This document shows positions 10,552 to 23,600 of a stretch of 64,000 nucleotides of DNA, in pieces; the stretch's first letter is position 1, and each line of letters starts with the position of its first letter. The translations under genes and the position numbers were made by a program. This stretch comes from Henricia sp. BOLD:AAB3569 (lineage: Eukaryota; Echinodermata; Asteroidea; Spinulosida; Echinasteridae), in assembly GCA_037783545.1 (NCBI GenBank), contig JBBELK010000620.1:1674001-1738000 (forward strand). Reading direction: 5' to 3'. The notes under the pieces are model-generated. The model worked only from the letters and a program-made list of their open reading frames with translations. It did no database searches and was not told the DNA's origin.

Positions 10552-12871
10552 GTGATTCAGATATTAACCACTGGACCACTAGTTTTTCCTGTCAGATTTC
10601 AGTTCTGAAATGGAGTTTTCTCATAAATATCCGACCCTCTCTAAGAATGGTTGCCACACGCGTTATTTTTCCAAAGGTCCATACTTTTAGCCAATGAAGT
10701 TGAGCAGGATAAGTCCACACATCTGACCAATCGCAGCGCTTCAAACGAAAACTTGTTGAATAACTGTCGCATCACACCGCAGCGTGTTCATGAGCCGTCG
10801 TTGAAAAGTAGTGCCTCCTGCGTAATTTAGAAATGCAATTTTCAAACACCAAATTATGTCATTTTGGAGCTTAATTTTTATTTTTCGTATAAGGTGTGAC
10901 TCTTTTCTTCAAAATATGACCTGTTGTTGTCGATCTTCTACGAGATCGTAATCGCGGATAAATACAAATGTAATGCGGCTCTGGGTCTTTCTTGCCTGCA
11001 ATTTTCTGCTTCGCTAATTCGCGCGCGCGGCCGACCGTGGCCATTTTCGCCACCGGACTTCAAGAAGAGAGCAACGCACGTTGTTTGCTCCCGAACTTGT
11101 TCTTGTTTTTCACTCTTCCTCGGCCAGCACAACCGTCCCTGCAAGCAAAATGTCATCCAAAGTCAAGTCGGCTGTGTGTTAGAACAAGTGTCATCTGTTT
11201 ACTACAAGAAATTCAAGTCGACATGAGAGAAAATCGGGGTATTTCAAGAGCGTTGTTGTCAAGACTTCAGTCAGCGAGTTCATCTTGCTCTGCTTTTTGT
11301 TCGTCTGTGAAATGGACTACTTCGAGCTTTTCCTCAAACCAAGTTCAAGTTGTTCTTCACTTGTGGACATTTTGTGAACATTTGCTGAACTGAACTGTAC
11401 GTGTGTGTACACCTTTTGACTTTTGTGACCGTTTTACTTCTGTTTTGCATCGGATTAATTTGGATTATACAAGTTGTTGTGGTGTGGTTAAGTCCGTGCA
11501 TGACTTATCCTGGGGTAAGTGAAGATTTATTGTCTTATTATCAAGCTAACACAAGTCAAGTTGTGCCCCGAAATATAAATATCCCATTCCGTGTTTAATT
11601 CCCTGTAAAATATCAAATTTTCAACGGTAAAAAACATGATGGAAAAGTTTTTTCCGGAAGACCTGTTTCATCTTTTTCACCTAAAAACCTCCATTAAAAT
11701 TTCGCACTGTGCTGAACGATACACGTTACATAGCACAGGCCTATGGCCTATTCGTTTCACCTTGCCCCGCCTAGCTTCCACACAAGCTTGGCATACCATA
11801 TTGTTGCATGGCCTGCAGCCCAGGTGGCAAGAGCCAATGAAAATCGGTTATCTGATGTAAAGTTGTGTAATTTGCATATGATAATTTGGGCACGTGCCAG
11901 GCGCTCGAGTGAAATGCGGTCGGCACTTGGCACGAGGCATGTGTAGGCGTGGCCACGCACAAAGGACCATGTGTGTTCTTTGAATGGCATTCTCACATTC
12001 GAAGAAAGTCGGGGCTTTGGAAACAATACAGATACATTCCATGGCCACTGATAATATTTTTTTTTTTAAACTGATTTTTTTATCAAAAAGAGAGGCTCCT
12101 CAAACATGTGTGGTTGTTTACAAAATGTTGTTAAACTTTTTTTTCTGAAAACAAATTACGGGATCACGTAAAGTGTTTTACATTTTGCAAGAATGTATGT
12201 GTTTTACATTTTGTGTTTTACATTTTGCAAGAATGTATGTAAAGCAGTATTCCAGTGGACATATATTTTCATGATCCGATTGAAAGGAAACTTTATAATG
12301 CGGTTACCAAATTACACCTCCGGTTATCTGGTTATTAAAAATTAATAACATTGACCACATTATAGGCCTGCTCATCGTTACTTTTAACGGTGAAAATAAA
12401 CTACGATAGCAATAGTACACAGTATCTACATCACTGGTGTAGATACTTGCATGGACTGGGTATAAGAAATATTACATTTTAAAAAAAATTATTATAGTAG
12501 GATTTGGGGGGGTGGGGGGGGGCGTCCCCTTTGGGTAATGCATGCAGCCAAAGCGTTTGTGGCAGCATCTGCGCATGATCCATTTATGCGAGCTACAGAG
12601 TGTGATTGTGAGTGGTGAATGAATAATTGTGAAATTAAACAGGTCGCAGATTTTATACACTTTAAACCATAATTTAATTTTAATCAGTCACATGGTCGCA
12701 TTTATAATGAACCATTCGTCGCCACTGCTTTTTCCCCCGTGAATTCATGGATCACTAGGAATTCCGACGACTTTATGTACCGATTTCGTATACGCGTACG
12801 CAGCTATAGTTATTAATTAATACATTGTATAACTATGTAGGGTAGTTTAGAGCTAGTACACAGTGATAAGT
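10552..12871. other. intergenic region with a possible promoter-like segment
   Basis: Around 10990-11110 the sequence is CpG-rich (GCGCGCGCGGCCGACCG) and is followed by an ATG at 11150 with a 10-codon frame (MSSKVKSAVC). A strong donor-like GGG|GTAAGTG lies at about 11512. This could be the start of an untraced transcript, but no exon chain can be supported. Near 12190-12240 there is a short tandem GTGTTTTACATTTTGCAAG repeat. The rest is AT-rich with nothing evident. Confidence 0.3.
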
Positions 12872-13022
12872 AGTGACGTAAGTAGGCCCATAGAGCAAGC
12901 TTAGTAGTATGCAAAGGCGCCAGGATATAATGACGTCATCCTTTGTTGACATCCTCTGCTGCCCTCACAGAAAACCGAACATGTAAACATGGAATGGCGT
13001 TGTTAAGTCTTAGGTCTATTAA
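12872..13022. mobile_element. foldback repeat with TAATGACGTCAT, copy 1
   Basis: AGTAGGCCCATAGAGCA, ATAATGACGTCAT, then TTAGGTCTATTA. It matches 16807-16926 in inverse orientation. TGACGTCA is also a CRE-like site. Confidence 0.5.
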
Positions 13023-13837
13023 ATAGTGATTTAATGTAGTTAAGCACTCTATTCCGAGTTCGGACGTATCGCGGTCGTTTCGAGTTTCCGTTTCCCGTAA
13101 CACTACTTGGTGCACTAGTTTAGATTAGTATTATGCTAATTAAGCAATTTTAGTCTTAGTTGTGCACCAGTAGACTCGCTTCGTACGTATACGCATCTGA
13201 GAAATTGGTTATGATTATGCATTTTCTACGATTTATCGCGTGCTACTGAGGAAAAAAAATCACAGTCGGTTCAAAATAAATGTTGGAAAACATAATTCTA
13301 AATCAGGGCTAATTAGGGCTATATGAGTGAAAAGGATGAGGCAAGTGCACATGACGCGCCTAGACGCGCTGCGCACCAACACACTGCACATAGGGCCAGC
13401 GCGTAAGCAAATGGGTGGGGGAAGGGTGTAGGTAAATAGGTAAATACAACAAAATAAAGTAGGTTTAGAATAACTTTCCCGTGAGGGGAAAGATTCATTT
13501 GTAATCACATCAAACTCAATTAAAATTACCCAGCCAGTGCACAGAATAATCGCTGAACTTGTTAGGTGATTTTGAAAATGTCTGGCACATTTTCAAATAT
13601 TTTTAAGCCATTGAAGTTAATTCATTTGACATCAATATCGAACAGATCAGTTTAACACATGAAAACCCACACAGTACAGCGCGGTTGACTGTAAATTTTG
13701 CTACATGTATTATTATAATAGAAAATTGGTCCATTGGAATACTGCTATTTATTTTATTATTGTATAATAATCCCAAATCGTGCGTTGCTATATAGTATAA
13801 CAAATGCCAGAACAATCTCAATTTGTTTAACAAGAAA
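13023..13837. other. non-coding sequence before the satellite
   Basis: AT-rich with a CpG patch at 13340-13400 (GACGCGCCTAGACGCGC). It loosely resembles 17070-17250 in front of the second satellite array. No gene seen. Confidence 0.3.
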
Positions 13838-14800
13838 CAGTCCCTAGCAGTGCCTTGTGCACTGAATCAGTAGGCTGTCCACAATGCCTTGTGCGTTGTT
13901 TTATACTGCTGCTTTATGTTGTAAAAATGGGGGGGAATTTTATATTGTATTAAAATCCCTGAAAATCAGCAGACGTAGAATTTTGAGGAAGTCAGTCCCT
14001 AGCAGTGCCTTGTGCACTGAATCAGTAGGCTGTCCACAATGCCTTGTGCGTTGTTTTATACTGCTGCTTTGTGTTGTAAAAATAGGGGGAATTTTATATT
14101 GTATTAAAATCCCTGAAAATCAGCAGACGTAACATTTTGAGGAAGTCAGTCCCTAGCAGTGCCTTGTGCACTGAATCAGTAGGCTGTCCACAATGCATTG
14201 TGCGTTGTTTTATACTGCTGCTTTGTGTTGTAAAAATAGGGGGAATTTTATATTGTATTAAAATCCCTGAAAATCAGCAGACGTAACATTTTGAGGAAGT
14301 CAGTCCCTAGCAGTGCCTTGTGCACTGAATCAGTAGGCTGTCCACAATGCCTTGTGCGTTGTTTTATACTGCTGCTTTATGTTGTAAAAATAGGGGGAAT
14401 TTTATATTGTATTAAAATCCCTAAAAATCAGCAGACGTAGAATTTTGAGGAAGTCAGTCCCTTGCAGTGCCTTGTGCACTGAATCAGTAGGCTGTCCACT
14501 TGTGCGTTGTTTTATACTGCTGCTTTAAGTTGTAAAAAAGGTGAATTTTATATTGTATTAAAATCCCTGAAAATCACCAGATAATTTGAAAGAAACAAGT
14601 CCCTAGCAGTGCCTTGTGCACTGGATATTAAGTAGGCTGTCCGCAATGCCTTGTGCGTTGCTTTATACTGCTGCTTTATATTGTAAAAAGTGTAAATTTT
14701 ATATTGTATAAAAAATCCATGAAAATCAGCAGAGAATTTGACAGAAACAGTCCCTAGCAGTGCCTTGTGCACGGAATCAGTAGGCTGTCCAAAACGTTTC
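13838..14800 (+). repeat. satellite array 1, about 155-bp unit, seven copies
   Basis: Copies begin CAGTCCCTAGCAGTGCCTTG at about 13838, 13993, 14147, 14302, 14456, 14597 and 14748. Early units are near-identical; the last three are shorter and more diverged. Each has GTGCCTTGTGCACTG (a partial palindrome) and a TTTTATATTGTATTAAAAT tract. Confidence 0.95.
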
Positions 14801-15295
14801 AAATAAGTTTGTATAATATTAACTTAATTTATATACGAGTTTTCAGGTTTTAGCAAAATGAAATGAATACACCGTTTACACCGAATACACCGTTTTTCAC
14901 GTTATCAACAGATATAAGCCATTTACTGGTTTGTTTTTAAATAAACTACGCAACGGCATCTACTTTTATTAGGTATAAATAGAACAATATTATAGGAAAT
15001 AGAGGGGGTTTGGGTCCTTGAGGACCTCCTGGAAGCCGCAATTCGTGCGAACGCCAGCAGTTTAGTCGCGTTCGGCAGCGTTCAGATGGGTGTGTGAATT
15101 TTGTCTGATAGCGACTTTATGAATAATATAAATCTAAAATAAAACCCGAATTATTTCTGGAAGTTTTTTAAAATAAACATAATAATATAATTTAAACCCT
15201 TCGGCGGTATAATCAATGTAGTTACCGGTCACCGTGTCACGTCATCGCATCCGCCGGCGAACGGTCGTAGGTAGTTCGCAGTTATTATAACTAGT
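14801..15295. other. unique sequence between satellite and minisatellite
   Basis: No gene. Contains a CACCGTTTACACCGAATACA local repeat and a CpG-containing stretch near 15220-15270. Confidence 0.3.
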
Positions 15296-16665
15296 GTAAA
15301 ACTAAAGTTAAACAAGTAAAGTAAGGTAGTACAGTAAAGTATAGTGCGTAACTAAAGTAACTTAAGTATAATAAGTAACGTACCATAAGTACAATAAGTA
15401 ACGTAAGTAAAGTAGGTAGCGTAACGTAACGTAAGTAAAGTAGGTAGCGTAACGTAAGTAAAGTAGATAAAGTGAGGTAACGTAACAAAGTAAAGTAGGT
15501 GAGGTAACGTAAGGTAACTTAACTAAGTAAAGTAGGTAAGGTAACGTAAGGTAACGTAACTAAGTAAAGTAGGTAAGGTAACGTAAGGTAACGTAACTAA
15601 GTAAAGTAGGTAAGGTAACGTAAGGTAACGTAACTAAGTAAAGTAGGTAAGGTAACGTAAGGTAACGTAACTAAGTAAAGTAGGTAAGGTAACGTAAGGT
15701 AACGTAACTAAGTAAAGTAGGTAAGGTAACGTAAGGTAACGTAACTAAGTAAAGTAGGTAAGGTAACGTAACTAAGTAAAGTAGGTAAGGTAACGTAGGT
15801 AAGTAAAGTAACGTAAGGTAAAGTAGGTAAGGTAACGTAAGGTAACGTAACTAAGTAAAGTAGGTAAGGTAACGTAAGGTAACGTAACTAAGTAAAGAAG
15901 GTAATGTAACGTAACTAAGTAAAGTAGGTAAGGTAACGTAAGGTAACGTAACTAAGTAAAGTAGGTAAGGTAACGTAAGGTAACGTAACTAAGTAAAGTA
16001 GGTAAGGTAACGTAACTAAGTAAAGTAGGTAAGGTAACGTAAGGTAACGTAACTAAGTAAAGTAGGTAAGGTAACGTAAGGTAACGTAACTAAGTAAAGT
16101 AGGTAAGGTAACGTAACTAAGTAAAGTATGTAAGGTAACGTAAGGGAACGTAACTAAGTAAAGTAGGTAAGGTAACGTAACTAAGTAAAGTATGTAAGGG
16201 AACGTAACTAAGTAAGGTAGGTAAGGTAATGTAAGGTAACGTAACTAAGTAAAGTAGGTAAGGTAACGTAAGGTAACGTAACTAAGTAAGGTAGGTAAGG
16301 TAACGTAAGGTAACGTAACTAAGTAAGGTAGGTAAGGTAATGTAAGGTAACGTAACTAAGTAAAGTAGGTAAGGTAAGGTAACGTAAGGTAACGTAACTA
16401 AGTAAAGTAGGTAAGGTAACGTAAGGTAAGGTAAGGTAACTAAGTACAGTAGGTAAGGTAACGTAACGTAACTAAGTAAAGTGGGTAAGGTAACGTAACT
16501 AAGTAAAGTAGGTAAGGTAACGTAAGGTAACGTAACTAAGTAAAGTAGGTAAGGTAACGTAAGGTAACGTAACTAAGTAAAGTAGGTAAGGTAACGTAAG
16601 GTAACGTAACTAAGTAAAGTAGGTAAGGTAACGCAAGGTAACGTAACTAAGTAAAGTAGGTAATC
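15296..16665 (+). repeat. GTAAG/GTAAC minisatellite
   Basis: About 1.37 kb of a 38-bp unit and a 28-bp variant, both built from GTAAC, GTAAG, TAAGT and AAAGT pentamers (for example AACTAAGTAAAGTAGGTAAG). The left edge grades from looser GTAA repeats; the core is very homogeneous. Confidence 0.95.
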
Positions 16666-16806
16666 ATAATGTAAAAGTACAAGTATGAAGTCACTTATTA
16701 CTCCGATTCGTACTCCGGCGCGGCTCACGATCGGGTCGAGCTCGATTTTTTTTCTTCCCGTTTTCGGTTTTAGTGCTCCGACAGTGTAGGTTCGTGTATG
16801 GTACAA

Positions 16807-16926
16807 TAAGTAATAGACCTAAGTCATAATGACGTCATGGTTTGTTTACCAGACGGTGTGGGGTGGCAAAAAAAAGCATACATGTAAACAAAGCGGGACG
16901 TCATTATGCTCTGGGCCTGTTGACTT
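16807..16926. mobile_element. foldback repeat with TAATGACGTCAT, copy 2
   Basis: Ends TAATAGACCTAAGTCATAATG and CATTATGCTCTGGGCCTG, with GACGTCAT near both ends and TGTAAACAAA / TTTGTTTACC inside. Confidence 0.55.
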
Positions 16927-17518
16927 ACGCGGTAGATTTTTTTCGACAAAGTTTCGCGCAATACTAGTACTTAGCATTAAGAAAAACAAGTAACATAAAA
17001 AATAGGTTTAAGAGGCAACAAACTAATTGTTAGATCAACTTAGTGATTTTAGATGAGTATTATAATTATTGTGCACGTTCAGTGGAGGAAAAGGATGAAC
17101 AGTATAATTGTGTATGCACAGGACGTACGTACACGCGCAGCGCACATGTGCATACGGCTATCTCGCGCGTATGCAACCTATCCATTGGGTGGTGTGTAGG
17201 TTGGTGGCTAGTTCCCGTTAGGGGGTTGTAGTACATAAATACATGTAATTCTTAACTCGCAAAATGAGAAAGGTCGATCTTAGTTAAACGAATTGGAATA
17301 TCTATTAAACATAGTGAAATGTGCCTAGTGCACAGAAATATCCATATCTGTGATACATTATCACCACAAATATACAACCATTAACATTGACAACAGATCA
17401 CACATTCTGCACAACACAAATCCATGAACCTGAAAACTCATTGTGTAAAAAAGGATTAGGCCTGTTTAGGTTGTATTGTAATTTTATAACTGTATTAAAT
17501 TCCCAAAATAATTGTTAA
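16927..17518. other. unique sequence before satellite array 2
   Basis: Nothing gene-like. A CpG patch at 17120-17170 includes ACACGCGCAGCGCACATGTG. Confidence 0.3.
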
Positions 17519-18640
17519 ACAGTCCCTAACCGTGCCTGGTGCACTGAATCAGTATAGGCTGTCCGCAATGCCTTGTGCGTTGTTTTGTATACTGCTGCTT
17601 TATATTGTAAAAAGTGGGCATTTTATATATTGTATTAAAATCAGCAGAGACTTTGAAAGAAACAGTCCCTAGCAGTGCCTTGTGCACTGAATCAGTAGGC
17701 TGTCCGCAATGCCTTGTGCGTTGTTTTGTATACTGCTGCTTTATATTGTAAAAAGTGGGCATTTTATATTGTATTAAAATCAGCAGAGACTTTGAAAGAA
17801 ACAGTCCCTAGCCAGTGCCTTGTGCACTGAATCAGTAGGATGTCCGCAATGCCTTGTGCGTTGATTTAAACTGCTGCTTTATATTGTAAAAAGTGGGAAT
17901 TTTAAATTGTATTAAAATCAGCAGAGACTTTGAAAGAAACAGTCCCTAGCAGTGCCTTGTGCACTGAATCAGTAGGCTGTCCGCAATGCCTTGTGCGTTG
18001 TTTTGTATACTGCTGCTTTATATTGTAAAAAGTGGGCATTTTATATTGTATTAAAATCAGCAGAGACTTTGAAAGAAACAGTCCCTAGCAGTGCCTTGTG
18101 CACTGAATCAGTAGGCTGTCCGCAATGCCTTGTGCGTTGTTTTGTATACTGCTGCTTTATATTGTAAAAAGTGGGCATTTTATATTGTATTAAAATCAGC
18201 AGAGACTTTGAAAGAAACAGTCCCTAGCAGTGCCTTGTGCACTGAATCAGTAGGCTGTCCGCAATGCCTTGTGCGTTGTTTTGTATACTGCTGCTTTATA
18301 TTGTAAAAAGTGGGCATATTATATTGTATTAAAATCCCTGAAAATCAGCAGAGAATTTGAAAGAAACAGTCCCTAGCAGTGCCTTGTGCACTGAATCAGT
18401 AGGATGTCCGCAATGCCTTGTGCGTTGTTTTGTATACATGCTGCTTTATATTGTAAAAAGTGGGAATTTTATATTGTATTAAAATCAGCAGAGAATTTGA
18501 AAGAAACAGTCCCTAGCAGTGCCTTGTGCACTGAACAAGTAGGCTGTCCACAATGCTTTGTGCGTTGCTTTATACTGCTGCACTTTATATTTTAAAAAGT
18601 GTGAATTTTATATTGTACTAAAATCCATGGAAATCGGCAT
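17519..18640 (+). repeat. satellite array 2, about 140-bp unit, eight copies
   Basis: Same satellite as 13838-14800. Units start at about 17519, 17663, 17801, 17939, 18079, 18218, 18367 and 18507. Most lack the CCCTGAAAATC segment of array 1 units, making them about 14 bp shorter. They contain GCAATGCCTTGTGCGTTG and TATACTGCTGCTTTATATTG. Confidence 0.95.
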
Positions 18641-18738
18641 CAACATTATAACTATAACTTAACTTAACATTATAACTTAACCTATGTTAACACCCATACC
18701 ATGCAATATGAGGAGCCTCTCTACCATTGGGTTAAAAC

Positions 18739-19950
18739 AGTTCCCCTGTTCTCCATTTTCCCCTATTCGACGTTCGGTGTTTTTATGTATTTTTTTTCTT
18801 TTTTCCGACAATTATTTTATTGAAATGGTTAAAATTACCCCAAATAATCTGCTCTCGTTTTGCGAATTTGAAATACCGAAATGACGTCGAGAAAAATGGT
18901 AAACCTCAAAGATATATCGAAATTGCGAAAATACCGAAAGGAAGAAAGAACAAAATGGTTTACGTCGACGATTTAAAAAAGTTCCCCTGTTCTCCATTTG
19001 CCTCTATTCGACGTTCGGTGTTTTTATGTATTTTTTTTCTTTTTTCCGACAATTATTTTATTGAAATTGTTAAAATTACCCCAAATAATCTGCTCTCGTT
19101 TTGCGAATTTGAAATACCGAAATGACGTCGAGAAAAATGGTAAACCTCAAAGATATATCGAAATTGCGAAAATACCGAAAGGAAGAAAGAACAAAATGGT
19201 TTACGTCGACGATTTAAAACAATTCCCCTGTTCCCCATAAGCCCATATATTTGCCCATCATCGTTTTTGTACCCGCCCATGATATTATTTGGCGTTCGGT
19301 GATTTATTATATTGTTTTATTGGCGACATAGCGGGAAATAACGGAAAATTTTAAACCTCGACGATATATCGAAATAGCGAAAATACCGAAAGATCGAAAG
19401 AAAAAATTGTTTACTTCGACGATTTAATAGCGTTTATACGCCACGAAAAGTGAACCGTTACGTTAAAAAATATTTTCCATTCGCCCCTATTCGACGTTCG
19501 GTGTTTTTATGTATTTTTTTTTCTTTTTTCAGACAATTATTTTATTGAAATTGTTAAAATTACCCCAAATAATCTGCTCTCGTTTTGCGAATTTGAAATA
19601 CCGAAATGACGTCGAGAAAAATGGTAAACCTCAAAGATATATCGAAATTGCGAAAATACCGAAAGGAAGAAAGAACAAAATGGTTTACGTCGACGATTTA
19701 AAACAGTTCCCCTGTTCCCCATAAGCCCATATATTTGCCCCTCATCGTTTTTGTACCCGCCCATGATATTATTTGGCGTTCGGTGATTTCTTATATTGTT
19801 TTATTGGCGACATAGCGGGAAATAACGGAAAATTTTAAACCTCGACGATATATCGAAATAGCGAAAATACCGAAAGATCGAAAATGGTTTACTTCGACGA
19901 TTTATACGCCACGAAAAGTGAACCGTTACGTTAAAAAATGACACCACGAC
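18739..19950 (+). repeat. higher-order tandem repeat, 241-bp and about 483-bp periods
   Basis: TTCGACGTTCGGTGTTTTTA begins units at about 18766, 19007 and 19490. The first two are 241 bp apart. The next interval (483 bp) contains an added subunit (GGCGTTCGGTGATTTATTAT), which recurs at 19773. Open frames here are repeat by-products. Confidence 0.9.
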
Positions 19951-20569
19951 CGCGTGGAAAAAAACGTTGGTTCAAATGGTTACCACGTCTCATTAACAGT
20001 TCTAAAATTTGACAAAAGATTCGTGTTTGAGCTACTGTAAATTAACTTGAAATTATCGATTAACCGCGGCCGAATACGGAGGAAATGAAAATTCAAAATA
20101 ATAATAATCGCCACTTTCGATGATACAATTAAATTAAACTAAATAAATAAATATTGAAAATTAAAGAAAAAGGAAAAACTCCTTTCTTGACGAAAATAAC
20201 GTTTTACAGTCAAATCGACGGGATTGTCGATTAATCAAAAAGAAAGGGGATAATCGAAATACTGAATAGGCCTATTCGAACTTTTTACCGAAGAATAAAA
20301 TTTGTATTCACGTTACTGAATACAAACCAGAAAACGTGGCAGACAAAACAATATTTATCTTTCTTCTAAAATTGTCAATGAAAATAAAAAAGGGTTAAGC
20401 AGTGTTAAGAGAAATATTTGCTGTGTAATTTCTACAGTTATAACATGTTGGGTAAACACGGGACCTTATTATATCGCAAATACCGCTTGGGTATTTGCGA
20501 TAAGGTCTTATCGCAAAGGTACCGAATGTTTGCAAAGGTTGAACTGCATTCTGGGAAGGTTAAGGGCGC
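19951..20569. other. AT-rich sequence with a MITE remnant
   Basis: At 20462-20520 the hairpin TATCGCAAATACCGCTTGGG / GGTATTTGCGATAAGG resembles the termini of the element at 33140-33313. No gene seen. Confidence 0.35.
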
Positions 20570-20574
20570 ATTAC

Positions 20575-20935
20575 CTAAGATAACATGAACCCGTGCTCAA
20601 GTCAACTCGATCGTACCCATACCCATAAGACGTTTAAGCTCCTGCTCAAGTCAACTCGTACCCATACCTAAGACAGTGTTTGAGCTCGTGCTCAAGTCAA
20701 CTCGTACCCATACCCAAGATAACGTTTGAGCTCGTGCTAGTCAACTCGTACCACTGGGCGCCCTAGCCTAGGGGTACGGGTGCACGTTCCCGGCCCACCC
20801 CCACAAATTGTCAGTGCTCCCCCCTGTGCACCCCCAGTGAAAAGAAACTAGCTAAGCCGCTGACTCGTAGGCCTACCCGTACCCAAGACAACGTTTCAGT
20901 GAGCTCGTGCTCAAGTCAACTCGTACTCATACCTA
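20575..20935 (+). repeat. about 50-bp minisatellite (GCTCAAGTCAACTCGTACCC)
   Basis: Five or six diverged copies of CTCAAGTCAACTCGTACCCA plus AGACAACGTTTGAGCTCGTG, interrupted by a GC-rich insert at about 20757-20860. One more copy opens the second unit of the following duplication (22227-22300). Confidence 0.85.
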
Positions 20936-23600
20936 TATCGAAATGATAGCACAACTCCATTTGAAAACTTAGTTTTATTACTAGATATAATCTGTCCATT
21001 TAATGTCTACGAAAGTTCCAATAACACAGGTTACTGGTAACAGTAAATGGCGCCCTCTGTTTTCTCTTATGTGTGTTGATATATTATTTCTCTCCCCATG
21101 CTAGCTAAGCAAGACTGTTTTGAATAATTATGCCCTGTTGAAACTGGATATTTTGTGGCCACTTAATGGCCATAATCTTTAAATGACAAAAATCGGTTTA
21201 ATCGGTGTGCATTTAGTAGGAATATTGCTATGTTGTTTTTATTGCATATGATTCCTCTCTCCCCATGTTCAGCAGGAATTAATTGTTTTGATAAAATTCC
21301 AGTTGAAGCTAGATACTTTGTGCCATTCCCCATAACTTTTAAGGCCATAATAAATACTGAGAAATGCCTCTTATTTGACTTGAGATAACGGTAAATATTA
21401 TGAGTATACAATGTACTTGAAAACACTCCATAGTATATTGGAGATCGGTGGGTACTGCTAACTGTAAACAGCGCCCTCTAATGTTATTGGTCTGTTTTTG
21501 TCTCTCTCTCTCCATAATCTTTCCAGTTGAAATTTAATAATTCTGAGACATTTCCTCCATAAATTTGTCACATTTTAGGGTCATGATAAATGACCAAAAG
21601 GTGTCTTATTTGACTGGAAATAGTAAACTAGAAAGAGTGTGATTGATCTGTTTTATCTTCTTTTTTTTATTGAAAAATTCTCTCCCCATGTTCAGCAGGA
21701 TTTTTATTGTAAATTCGTTCCAGTTGAAACAGTGATTTTCTGTGACAATTCTTCCGGAAATGTTTCACATTTTAGGGTCATGAATGACCAAAATGTATCT
21801 TGTTTTACTTGAAATAGTCAACCAGAAAAAAACTAAACTGAAATAAAATCTTTAGTGTGATTGATCTGTTTTATATTTTTTGTTGTTGATAATTGCATAA
21901 TAATTATTCTCTCCCCATGTTCAGCAGGATTTTCTTGTTTTGGAATCTGTCCAGTTGAAACTGGATACTTTGTTGACCTCATGGTCATAATAAATGACCA
22001 AAAAGTTTGTTTTATTTGACTTGAAATCCTGTCATAAGAGAGGGCACAGCTAACTGAAATATTGGTGTGTATATACCGAGTGTACTGATTTGTACGTTTG
22101 TCTTCTGTACTTTTGCGTGGCTAATAATTTTCTATCCCCATGTTCAGCAGGACTTTGTTAATTGGTTTGGAATCTATCCAGTTGAACCTGGATACATTGT
22201 GACATTTTCCCTTTTTCCCCTATCTGACTCGTAGGCCTACCCGTACCCAAGACAACGTTTCAGTGAGCTCGTGCTCAAGTCAACTCGTACTCATACATAT
22301 ATCGAAATGATAGCACAACTCCATTTGAAAACTTAGTTTTATTACTAGATATAATCTGTCCATTGCATAATGTCTACGAAAGTTCCAATAACACAGGTTA
22401 CTGGTAACAGTAAATGGCGCCCTCTGTTTTCTCTTATGTGTGTTAATATATTATTTCTCTCCCCATGCTAGCTAAGCAAGACTGTTTTGAATAATTATGC
22501 CCTGTTGAAACTGGATATTTTGTGGCCACTTAATGGCCATAATCTTTAAATGACAAAAATCGGTTTAATCGGTGTGCATTTAGTAGGAATATTGCTATGT
22601 TGTTTTTATTGCATATGATTCCTCTCTCCCCATGTTCAGCAGGAATTAATTGTTTTGATAAAATTCCAGTTGAAGCTGGATACTTTGTGCCATTCCCCAT
22701 AACTTTTAAGGCCATAATAAATACTGAGAAATGCCTCTTATTTGACTTGAGATAACGGTAAATATTATGAGTATACAATGTACTTGAAAACACTCCATAG
22801 TATATTGGAGATCGGTGGGTACTGCTAACTGTAAACAGCGCCCTCTAATGTTATTGGTATGTTTTTCTCTCTCTCTCCATAATCTTTCCAGTTGAAATTT
22901 AATAATTCTGAGACATTTCCTCCATAAATGTTTCACATTTGAGGGTCATAATAAATGACCAAAAGGTGTCTTATTTGACTGGAAATAGTCAACTAGAAAG
23001 ATACTAAACCGAAATGAATCCTTGAGTGTGATTGATCTGTTTTATCTTCTTTTTTTTATTGAAAAATTCTCTCCTCATGTTCAGCAGGATTTTTGTTGTA
23101 AAATCGTTCCAGTTGAAAAAGTGGATTTTATGTGACAATTCTTCCGTAAATGTTTAACATTTTAGGGTCATGAATGACCAAAATGTATCTTGTTTTACTT
23201 GAAATAGTCAACTAGAAAGATACTAAACCGAAATTAAATCTTGAGTGTGATTGATCTGTTTTATATTTTTTGCATAATAATTATTCTCTCCCCATGTTCA
23301 GCAGGATTTTCTTGTTTTGGAATCTGTCCAGTTGAAACTGGATACTCTGTTGTCCTCATGGTCATAATAAATGACCAAAAAGTTTGTTTTATTTGACTTG
23401 AAATCCTGTCATAAGAGAGGGCACAGCTAACTGAAATATTGGTGTGTGTATATATATATACCGAGTGTACTGATTTGTACGTTTGTCTTCTGTACTTTTG
23501 CGTGGCTAATAATTTTCTATCCCCATGTTCAGCAGGACTTTGTTAATTGATTTGGAATCTATCCAGTTGAACCTGGATACATTGTGACATTTTCCCTTTT
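20861..23600 (+). repeat. tandem duplication, 1.37-kb unit
   Basis: 20861-22220 and about 22227-23600 are near-identical (offset about 1367 bp through most of their length). The second copy carries small indels. Each unit is itself made of diverged 200-270-bp subrepeats marked by CTCTCCCCATGTTCAGCAGG, CCAGTTGAAACTGGATACTT and TAATAAATGACCAAAA. Confidence 0.93.

Noticed and set aside
11199..11600. Possible LTR or first exon
   Set aside because: No paired LTR, primer-binding site or coding continuation visible; mentioned only as intergenic content.
13838..18640. CRISPR-like array
   Set aside because: Units are tandem without unique spacers and the genome is animal; this is satellite DNA.
18820..19764. 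Several 60-100-aa ORFs on both strands
   Set aside because: Repeat with the 241/483-bp period of a tandem array; identical ORFs arise from repeat units.
21163..22793. Two identical 87-aa ORFs on -
   Set aside because: They are the same segment of the 1.37-kb duplication; no protein features or splice context.
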